A stretch of DNA of 64,000 bases from Paludibacteraceae bacterium (lineage in GTDB: Bacteria; Bacteroidota; Bacteroidia; Bacteroidales; Paludibacteraceae): positions 1-64,000 of the forward strand of contig JAFWOU010000009.1 of the NCBI GenBank assembly GCA_017509715.1, written 5' to 3'. Numbering within the stretch: position 1 is the stretch's first letter; each line of letters starts with the position of its first letter. The position numbers and the translations under genes were made by a program. Below are positions 1 through 8,300 of this stretch, in pieces. The notes beneath the pieces were generated by a model. That model was not told where the DNA came from. It worked only from the letters and a program-made list of their open reading frames with translations, and ran no database searches.

Positions 1-412
1 CTTCTCAATTGGCATAAAATCAGCGAAATAGACATTAAAAACGAGTGATTTTAGGCACAAGAAACCGTCAAACCGTCATGTTCTCGCAAATTATTGTCGG
101 ATGGTATCCGACCTAATGGACGTTGCTAGGGTTCTCGCAAAGATGCGAGAAAAATGCAAATTGAAGAGGCTGTGGTTAGGGTGTGATTAGGGTGACATTA
201 GGACTAAAGTCTAGGATTACCCGGACTATGACATGAGATAGACAGGACAAGACCCGGCTCAAGTATGGAGGCCCCACCAGATCTCCCAGAGAGGAAGGGA
301 AATCCGCCATGCATAGGCGGATACATAAAGACCGGCATGGTATGCCGGGACAATTAACAAAATAATATTAACCAATCCGCCATGCATAGGCGGATACCAA
401 AAAGAAAAAATT
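1..412. other. Gene-free left flank with small hairpins
   Basis: I find no convincing gene here. The stretch holds several short perfect inverted repeats. At 97-111 a 6-bp stem encloses a GGT loop. At 132-151 an 8-bp stem (TTCTCGCA / TGCGAGAA) encloses a 4-nt loop. At 332-348 a 7-bp stem (CCGGCAT / ATGCCGG) again encloses a GGT loop. Two identical 7-bp stem hairpins lie at 302-322 and 375-395. None is followed by a T-run, so they are not ordinary terminators. They may be REP-like palindromes. Confidence 0.5.
301..397. repeat. Two identical 24-bp direct repeats, each a hairpin, flanking a third hairpin
   Basis: Bases 301-324 and 374-397 are identical over 24 bp. Each contains ATCCGCC and GGCGGAT arms around the 7-nt loop ATGCATA. 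Between them, at 332-348, lies a different perfect hairpin. The second copy ends about 15 bp before the start codon of the gene at 413, so it could affect that gene's translation. REP-like or recombinase-site origins are possible; the sequence alone does not decide. Confidence 0.7.
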
Positions 413-844
413 ATGGCTAGAGTAATATTTATAGATTTGATAGACACGGTGCGAGGAGCACTGGATAGTGAAAAAGAAGGGCAGCAGAATCGGGCGCGTT
501 TGGTTTGCAAATGGCATGACTGGGGTGAGAAATGGCACGATAAGGATGGCAGTAAGATACATCTGGTGTATACGTATCATTTCCACGAAGGGCCGTGGTC
601 CGAAGGAGCGACACGGAATAGGGAGATGATCAAAGCGGCGCAACGCATGGCGCATGATATAGAGCGTGTCTGCTATCATCCAGAGGAGTTTACGGAAGAA
701 GACATCGCCCAGGCACGTATCTGGCAAGAGAAGTACGCCGAGTACCGCGCCAGCTTTCCGGCCGAGTGCAAGCAGTACAAGCACTTCTACGGCTGGATGT
801 ATTCCGAGATCTATCAATGCTTAAGGCAGAATGCTGACGGCTGA
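413..844 (+). CDS. Hypothetical protein, 143 aa
   Basis: I do not recognise this family. The protein is soluble and rich in charged and aromatic residues, with no signal peptide, membrane segment or obvious catalytic motif. Residues 33-70 hold repeated W/H/D/K-rich segments (KWHDWGEKWHDKDG, then HFHEGPW). The C-terminal half looks helical. The ATG at 413 is preceded by an A-rich stretch, usual for Bacteroidota starts. The stop codon lies inside a triple heptamer repeat (833-853), and a strong terminator hairpin follows at 863-900, so it is probably monocistronic. No -33/-7 promoter is clear upstream; the hairpin cluster at 97-397 fills that space. Codon composition resembles its neighbours. 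Confidence 0.7.
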   Translation: MARVIFIDLIDTVRGALDSEKEGQQNRARLVCKWHDWGEKWHDKDGSKIHLVYTYHFHEGPWSEGATRNREMIKAAQRMAHDIERVCYHPEEFTEEDIAQARIWQEKYAEYRASFPAECKQYKHFYGWMYSEIYQCLRQNADG

Positions 845-853
845 TGGCTGAAT
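833..853 (+). repeat. Three tandem heptamers spanning the stop codon
   Basis: Units GCTGACG, GCTGATG and GCTGAAT lie end to end. Each contains TGA, at 835, 842 (the real stop codon) and 849. Because the period is 7, the three TGAs lie in three different frames. It is a small member of the stop-linked repeat class seen after other genes in this window. Confidence 0.6.
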
Positions 854-862
854 ACCCACAAA

Positions 863-900
863 AAATCGCATGTACGTTTCCGCGTATGTGCGATTTTTTT
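863..900 (+). terminator. Rho-independent terminator after the 413-844 gene
   Basis: A stem of 13 or more pairs (two G-U) runs from 864-876 to 83-95 of the same hundred, with a 6-nt loop, followed by seven Ts. Nearly the same hairpin recurs at 2024-2062 and 10896-10934, so it is a repeated terminator cassette in this genome. Confidence 0.85.
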
Positions 901-949
901 GTGTGCTTTCGACATTTTTCTTTCGACTTTTGACTAAAAACTTGCATAT
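863..949 (+). repeat. Terminator-plus-promoter cassette, copy 1
   Basis: This stretch is nearly identical to 10896-10984. Both copies carry the same terminator hairpin, then four heptamers reading TTTCGAC, (A/T)TTTTTC, TTTCGAC, TTTTGAC (here 907-934), then an A-rich tract and a CTTGCATAT -33 region. The unit ends one transcript and starts the next. The heptamers are the reverse complement of the GTCGAAA family inserted in miaB. Confidence 0.8.
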
Positions 950-972
950 GTGAAAATTTTATTGTAACTTTG
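942..972 (+). promoter_or_regulatory. Bacteroidota-type promoter of the RhuM-family gene
   Basis: The -33 element TTGC at 942-945 and the -7 element TAACTTTG at 965-972 are separated by 19 bp. The -7 box overlaps a TTG that would extend the downstream reading frame to 970. Transcription must start after this box, so the ATG at 991 is the true start. Confidence 0.8.
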
Positions 973-990
973 CAGCAAATTTGTAACGCT

Positions 991-2007
991 ATGCCTAATA
1001 ATATCGCATTCATATTATACAACACTCCTGAGTATTCGGAGAAAGTGCAGGTGGTTGTCCGAGACGAAACGCTCTGGATGACGCAGAAGGCTATGTCGGA
1101 GTTGTTTGGGGTGGATAAGTCGTCAATTAGCAGGCACTTGAGGAATATTTTTGAGAGTGGCGAGTTGGACGAAAAAGTGGTTGTTGCAAAAATTGAAACA
1201 ACCACTCAACACGGAGCAATAGAAGGGAAGACGCAAACTACAGAGTCGAATTTTTATAACCTCGATGCTATCATCTCCGTCGGCTATCGCGTGAACTCGA
1301 AGCAAGCGACGCGTTTTCGCCAGTGGGCAACGCAGGTGCTGAATGAGTATATCCGAAAGGGCTTTGTGATGGATGATGATCGGCTGAAGCAAGGCAAGAC
1401 TGCATTTGGGCAGGACTACTTCCGTGAGCTGCTGGAGCGCGTTCGCTCGATCCGGGCATCGGAACGGCGTATATGGCAGCAAATAACAGATATCTACGCG
1501 GAATGCAGTATCGATTATGACCGTACTTCGCCGACCACACGTGACTTTTATGCGATGATACAGAATAAGTTCCATTACGCGATTACGGGAAAGACAGCTG
1601 CAGAGATCGTATATGACGCAGCCGACCATACGAAGCCGCACATGGGTTTGACGACATGGAAAAACTCGCCCGATGGACGAATACTGAAGTCGGACGTGAC
1701 GATAGCGAAGAACTATCTGGACGAACAGCAGATTCGTCGTTTGGAGCGAGCGGTAACGGGATTCTTTGATTATGTAGAGGACTTGATAGAGGATGAGAAT
1801 ACATTTACCATGCAGCAGTTTGCACAGAGCGTGAATGAGTTCTTGGAATTTCGTAAGTTTAAGATTCTACCGAATAAGGGGCGCATTTCTCGAGAGCAAG
1901 CAGACGAGAAAGCAGAACAGGAATATGAGATATTCAATAAGACGCAACGGATCGAATCGGACTTCGATAAGGAAGTGAAGCGAATGATAGAAAATGGTGA
2001 TGATTAA
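991..2007 (+). CDS. RhuM family protein
   Basis: This 338-aa protein matches the RhuM family, named from a Salmonella pathogenicity-island gene and widespread in bacteria with unclear function. Residues about 20-55 form a winged-helix-like segment (LWMTQKAMSELFGVDKSSIS), typical of a DNA-binding N-terminus. Residues about 85-125 hold the conserved YNLDAIISVGYRVNS block, followed by the RFRQWATQVL helix. The C-terminus is helical and charged, with no signal peptide or membrane segment, so it is probably cytoplasmic. The ATG at 991 is preferred over the in-frame TTG at 970 because that triplet lies inside the promoter. It sits alone between two terminators, with no partner toxin, antitoxin or restriction gene beside it. 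The family call is good; the function is unknown. Confidence 0.88.
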   Translation: MPNNIAFILYNTPEYSEKVQVVVRDETLWMTQKAMSELFGVDKSSISRHLRNIFESGELDEKVVVAKIETTTQHGAIEGKTQTTESNFYNLDAIISVGYRVNSKQATRFRQWATQVLNEYIRKGFVMDDDRLKQGKTAFGQDYFRELLERVRSIRASERRIWQQITDIYAECSIDYDRTSPTTRDFYAMIQNKFHYAITGKTAAEIVYDAADHTKPHMGLTTWKNSPDGRILKSDVTIAKNYLDEQQIRRLERAVTGFFDYVEDLIEDENTFTMQQFAQSVNEFLEFRKFKILPNKGRISREQADEKAEQEYEIFNKTQRIESDFDKEVKRMIENGDD

Positions 2008-2023
2008 GATTGTCGATTGTCAT

Positions 2024-2062
2024 AAAGTCGCATGTACGCTCAGCGTATGTGCGATTTTTTTT
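2024..2062 (+). terminator. Rho-independent terminator after the RhuM-family gene
   Basis: A long stem with a 3-nt loop (TCA at 2040-2042) is followed by eight Ts. It shares the GCATGTACG...CGTATGTGC core with the terminators at 863-900 and 10896-10934. Two GATTGTC heptamers at 2008-2021 precede it. Confidence 0.85.
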
Positions 2063-2132
2063 GTGTAAAATTCACCTATTTGTCCCTAAATGCAGATTAT
2101 TGAAAATAAATTATTGAATTTGAATAATTAAA

Positions 2133-2164
2133 TTTGCATAATTCAAAAAAATGTTGTACCTTTG
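2133..2164 (+). promoter_or_regulatory. Strong promoter for the structured leader RNA
   Basis: TTTG at 2133-2136 and TACCTTTG at 2157-2164 are spaced by exactly 20 bp, a full match to the Bacteroidota primary sigma consensus. The inferred transcription start is near 2170, about 200 nt before the next start codon, which implies a long leader or a separate small RNA. Confidence 0.85.
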
Positions 2165-2169
2165 CGGCC

Positions 2170-2346
2170 GTTTTTGAAAAAAATGCGTCTATCGCACTAA
2201 GTTTTGGCATATCGAATCTGGAAAATTCATTCAACTCCGAAACATGGTGACAGAGGTCCTTCTATGGACTCCGTTTTTTATTGTTTTGAGTTGTAAATTA
2301 CCTGACCCCGATATGCGGAACTAACGAGAGTAGTTTCGCTTTTTTT
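2170..2346 (+). ncRNA. Structured RNA of about 177 nt, 6S-like or an attenuating leader
   Basis: The transcript would run from the promoter at 2133-2164 to the terminator at 2315-2346. Its arms pair along nearly the whole length. 2177-2187 (A-run plus GCG) pairs with 2337-2346. 2200-2214 pairs with 2309-2322, including an uninterrupted 8-bp GCATATCG/CGATATGC helix. 2232-2244 pairs with 2282-2293, and a terminal hairpin lies at 2250-2273. A bubble remains at 2188-2199 and 2323-2336. A rod closed by its two ends, with a central bubble and a length under 200 nt, is the outline of 6S RNA. The helix 2200-2214/2309-2322 also sequesters the left arm of the terminator, so an attenuator controlling the gene at 2372 is equally possible. 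I could not check it against RNA families. Confidence 0.55.
2315..2346 (+). terminator. Rho-independent terminator 25 nt before the giant-protein gene
   Basis: A 9-bp stem (GCGGAACTA at 2315-2323 with TAGTTTCGC at 2331-2339, one G-U) with a 7-nt loop is followed by seven Ts. It either ends a separate small RNA or acts as an attenuator for the 2372 gene. Its left arm can instead pair with 2200-2208. Confidence 0.75.
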
Positions 2347-2371
2347 GTGTGTAGTAATAAAAACAAAAGAT

Positions 2372-5300
2372 ATGAGAAAAAGATTTTTTCAGAGGAATGC
2401 GTTCCTCAAGTTTCTAATGGTGCTACTGGCCATTGGCTGGAGCACCAATGCCGTGTGGGCTGAGTATTGGCAGCTGCGCGTAGTAGCTATTTGCGACGGA
2501 TTTCCGGCGCAAAGTATTGTAGGGGTAGGACCATACAAATATCCTTATCCGACTGCCGTATCGAGTGATTATACGATGCCGGAGGTGAGCAATTATATGT
2601 CTGGCGTCAACCCGTCTGTTAGGTTTGCAGCAACGGCAAGTGAAGGTGAGACATTTTGTGGCTGGTATTTAGATTCTTGTTGTACGCAACTGCTTCATAC
2701 GTCTGCTACTCATGGGACTACTTCTTCAACTGGTGCCTTAATACAACGATATACCGACCCTGATAGCGTTAAAATCCAGACAATCTATGCAAAGTTTACT
2801 AAGGGAGAAAATGTAAACTGGAAGTCGGTAGGAGAAAGTTTCCTGCCCGACATACCCAGTGCCGGTAAGTATTATATACTCCATTCTTCTACAGGTAATT
2901 TTCTGTATTATGATAGTTACGATCAAAAACTAAAAGCCGGCGCGGATGTAAATGACGCATTGCTGTTTACGCTAACAAGAGGAGAAGGAGGCGCAGCTAC
3001 AATTAGTACTGTTATAAATGGGAATACGTATTATCTTAATCAAGACGGAACAGGCCTAACGGCATCATCTGTGACGCATACTATTGAGTATAATGATAAA
3101 AAAAATAGATATAGCTACAGAGTTCACTTAGCTAAAGATGATGAAGGCGGTCCTTGGTATTGGTATGCGCCTAACGACAATGTCAATATTACCACTTACG
3201 CTACAAGTAATAAAAGTGCCGTAACGCAATGTTGGTTTTTTATTCCAGACACCACAGTCATTAATCACACCAGCGTATATGGGAAAAAATCGGATGGTTC
3301 AGTAACGATTTCTGAGTCTCCGACGGCTTCCGGTACTGCCTATGTGAGCTTTTCTGTGTCCAACACTGGTGATGCATCACAACATTTCACCTATTCGTTA
3401 TCTAATAATGAGAATTGGGTATTGGGTGAACCTACCCGCTGCGGTAATGTCATCACGGTTCCGGTAACCTATACCGCACAGAATATTCATTCCGGAAGCG
3501 AAACGCCTGCTTCTACCACAGAGGTTACTATCACTTCTAAAGCATCAGAACCAACTTCAAAGACCGCTACGGCAACCGCATTTGTGGATCTGCAACCTGC
3601 CTTTGAAATGGCTGTTAGTGAACTCGATTGGAGTTATGACGGAGAGAACTTAGTAGAGACCTTCAATGCCGGAATGGAAGTAGCTGCTTCGCAACGTGAT
3701 CGGTTAGCCAACAAATTGGTATATAGTAGCGCTAATATTTTTGCTCAAAATGCCACTTGGACTGCCACTATTACAGGTAATAACGCGAACCAGTTTAAAT
3801 TTGCGAATGGTACTCAATCAGTCAGCGGACCCTATTCTCCGGAATTGTTAGATGTCATTTATGCACCACAAGCAGCAGGCACTCATTCGGCTACATTGCA
3901 TGTTGAGGTTAGCTATACCGATGCGAAGACTCCTACACCGCAAACACTAACTTGTGTCAGAGAAGTGGCTTTGTCCGGAAAGGCACAAGATGTGCCTATG
4001 CTGACTATGGCGCTTAATGGAAGCGAAACAGCTTCTAATAATGAAAGCCTTGATTTTGGCGAGATTATTGGTACTAACTCGCAGTCCGTTACGGTGGATT
4101 TGTATAACCACGGTCTGACAAATCTTACTAAAGCATGGGTAACTAATGCAGAAGGCGTGTTTGAATTTGATGCAGACGCGATTGATTTGTCCAAATCCAA
4201 TCAACAATTTGTTATTCGTGCACACCGTGCTACGCCGGTTACTTCGGCAGAGGACTACGAGGCAACGTTGACTATTTCCGGTAAGGATGGTAACAACAAC
4301 GATGTTACTGCAACATTGACCTTGAATTACCGTGCGTTGCCTTTAATTCCGACAACGGTTACTTGGAATTGGACACTTCTGAACGAAGATGCTACTTATA
4401 CCAATCCGATTACCACCAATTCGGATGGCGAATGGACTTTGGTGCAACGTGATGGTAATGGCGGTATGACCTATAATGCCGAAACAAAGTCAATTACCAC
4501 GGAGTATATGCATCACGAGTCGGGGTATGTGGCAACGTTCGAGTTTAATATCCCACAAACGGACACCTACACAGCTCGTGTCGAGATTGATACTTTTTAC
4601 GCTAGGATTAATGCCTACGTTCCTCCCGTTATAGAAATCAAAAACCAGGCAAATGTGGATGAGTATGTGGTAAGTCCAACTCATTGGGATTCTTATTTAA
4701 CATATGACCCAACAACAAATGCAATAATATGTTCCGGTAGTAACAACGTATATTTCCAATGGAGTGGCCAATCTACCTTTGCTTTTGACTATGAGATGTC
4801 CACTCAGTATAGTGACCATTCATCCGGAAAGATATATGGAATATATGAGGATGATACTCAGCAAGAAATATTCAGTGGCGATTTTTATAATGACAGTACG
4901 CATCTTATTTCCGTACCTCCCACTATTAAGACGTTAAGATTAAACGGAAACAATACATACAAGAATATTCGCTATTTCGAATATGATACGATTGATGTAA
5001 ATTATCACGGAGTTGTTTTCGTTGATGGAGGTGCTACGACACGTGATATAACGGCTACATTTGCTAATAAGCGTGAAGTCACGGTATCGTTGAATGCTGC
5101 TGCACAACCGTATTTTGAGTTGCGTGCGGAAGGAAAACCGACCGGTTCGTCACTGGTATATGACAACGCGGATGGTTTGGCAGTACACAAATTTGTAAAA
5201 GGCAAAAAGTTCACGGTTGCCATCAAGGATGGTGTGAACTATGCCGATGCGAAAGCGGCAGCTGTGAATGGCTTCCAAATCATTCTACAAGATAACTACA

Positions 5301-8300
5301 CCTACAATTCCGAAGTAGTTGTATTGCCGATCGCTTTGGAGGAATCGTATCAAGTTACATACAAGCATGATGCGAACGGTTCGTATAAAGTAACGTATCA
5401 CGATGATATGGACACTCATCACGCGGTTTCAACGGCAGCAGATTATGTACATACTGTATCGTCGATTGTGGAGACAAGTTGTACGGCTACTTTGAGCGAG
5501 CCTGTTCCGGCAAGTGGATACATGTTCCGCGGATGGAAAGTAAATGGCAACTTGGTTTCTTGCAAAGCTACCTTTACGGTAATTCCGGCAAGTGGCGCAA
5601 CAGTAGAACCGGTATTCGTCGCTACCGAAGAGGCTGTATATGGCTTGGATAATACGGTATTTGCTGATTTGGACGACGCACTCAGCACAGCTGGAAGTAT
5701 TGCTGATACCAAGCCTGTAGTGGTACTGCTGAAAGATGTGGCGCTGGAAGCGGCAACGCATACGATTCCGGTAGGTGTGACTTTGTTGATCCCGTATAAG
5801 GATGACTTTAATGTACTGCAAACTACGCCGGAAATCACAACGACTGATGAGGTACTTTCTGCTTATCGTACGTTGACTTTGAAAGAGGGTGCAAACATCG
5901 TATGTAACGGTACGATCTGCGTCAGCGGTAAGATCAAGGCAACCGGTGGTGGATTTAAGTCTGCTTATACCACCGGTGAGTGCGGTGTGATCAACATGGC
6001 AACCGGCGGTCATATCGAATTGAACAATGGTGCAGAACTCTACTGCTGGGGATATATCAAGGGTCAGGATATGGACCAAGGAAATAACACGGTTGGTACC
6101 GGTACGATCACAGTGAACAACGGTGCTATCGTACATGAGAACTTTGAGTTAGGCGACTGGCGAGGCGGTACGGCATCTTCCAATATCTATTATGAGAGAG
6201 GAAGTAAGGAATTGTTCCCGTTCCAAAGTTATGCGCTCCAGAACGTGGAGATCCCGACTACCTATACATATGGCTCCAAACTGGAAACCTTCATGGCGGT
6301 GAATACCGGATTCGGTTCTGTTCCTTTCGCGGTATCCATGATAGGATCACAGAATACCTTGTTCTTGCTCCAGGATGAAGGGTCGGTTATCCGCAAATGG
6401 TATGACCCGACAACCGATTTGACTTGCTATGAGTTAAGCGGAACCGCGCAATTGGACGAATTGGTAATGAACCTGCCGTTCGTGGGTAACTTCAAGTCCG
6501 GAGATTGCAATCTGCCGGTATCCAATAGCATGCATATCATTCTGTCTGATTGTAATATGACCTTGTCCAAGCCGCTTACTGTGCAAGCAGGAGCTGTGCT
6601 GGAGATCAAGAATACGGCTACCATCAATCTCACGGCGAAGGTGCACTTGTTCGATGTGGACGAATGGGGCAAGTATATCCATAATTATTATTTCCGCTCC
6701 TTCAATAACTTGACCAGCCATAAGAACCGTGGAGCCGAGAACTCGAAAGCCGGTCTGGAGGATGCGAAGTTCATCATCGACGGTGTACTGAACGTGAAAG
6801 CCGATCAGGGATATATCTATTCTACCGCAGGAGGTGCTAACCTCATGGGTAACGGAGGCGGAAAGATCGTCTTCGAAGGTGCGCTGCCGACAGCCGGTGA
6901 ACTTTGGCATGTAACTGTTTTGAACGTGAAACCCTATATTGAATGGGTATCTACCGCAGAAGCTGCCGCTAACCTCTGCAACGAGGACGGTACGTACACC
7001 CCGAGTACCGGATATGAGACCTATTATAATATCCACGGACGTTGGTTCCGTACGGACCTTAAGGATATTAACGACGATCATACCTATACGTTCGAATACA
7101 AGACCACGAATACCAGCACGGAGATCATCGATACCTTGGCCATCTATTCGCACGATAAGACCGGTTTGACGGAACGTATGAAGTGGTTCAACGTAGAGGC
7201 TGATGAGAACTGTGAAAACTGGTGGGTTGGTGCTAACCCTGCAGCCCTCTACAACCATACGATGCTCAACGAATGGCATCAGTTCATTGCAACTGAAACG
7301 GAGAATGTATATAGCGGTTCGAATAATATGCTATATCAGAAAGATGCGTGCGAATGGGTTGAGACCGGAGCTGTAGATGAGAACTGTCTCTATACCTTCG
7401 AAGAGGGTGGTAATCTGATTAAGAAAGCCCTTGTGGATGGTCATTTCATTCCGCTGACAAGCAACGGCTATGACCCGGCATATCACAAGACTGACGATGC
7501 TACGAAGTATTACATCTGCTTCACCGGTTGTAACTGGCACCCTGCTACTCCGTATACCGGAGAGAGCAAGGCTTACACCATCGAACCCGAGACAGACGTT
7601 TATCTGCATTATATCTGGTTCAACAACGATTGGCTGAACGTGCTGCGCGATGAACCGTTCTTCTATACGGAAGACGAAATCACCAATGTCCGCACCTATT
7701 ATGAGTACGTCAACGGTGAATGGGAGATCGCTACGCCGTATGTCAGCGTGAGCGACGCTATCGATCCGGAGCCGAATCCGCGTACGTTCTATATGATTAA
7801 AGAGGCATTCAATGTCGCTTCGATCAAGAAGGATGCAACGATCAAACTCTTGCGCGATATCCCGAATATAACCGAGGTGCTGACGTACACAACGCAGAAC
7901 ACGACCTGTACGCTGGATCTGAACGGACATCTTTTGGCTGGTGACATCACCAATATGATTACCGTTAATGCTCCGGGTGCAACGTTTACCATCACCGACA
8001 ACTCGGCTTTGACATCCGGTAAGATCAGCAATGCTGCCAACAAGGCCGTCTATGTACAAAAAGGTACGCTTGTGGTAACAAAGGGTACGATCGAATCGGC
8101 CTCCACTTACGCAATCGATGGTGCTACTACTACAGCTATCACCATCAACGGCGGTTATTTCGCAGCAGGTACGCAATGCGCCCATACAACAGGCACAGGT
8201 ACTTGCTCTATCAGCGGTGGTCATTTCAATAAGAATGCCGGTTTGGCAAGTTATGCTGCAGCGCATAAGTATCCGTTTGAGACGACCGATCCGAAATATA

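Noticed and set aside
301..397. Hairpin repeats considered as CRISPR or attC sites
   Set aside because: Only two copies, no spacer series, no integrase nearby, and attC-type core sites are not visible.
970..990. Upstream TTG start for the RhuM-family gene
   Set aside because: The TTG is part of the -7 box, so it cannot be in the mRNA. Similar upstream extensions at 2345, 43976 and 63974 were dropped for the same kind of reason.
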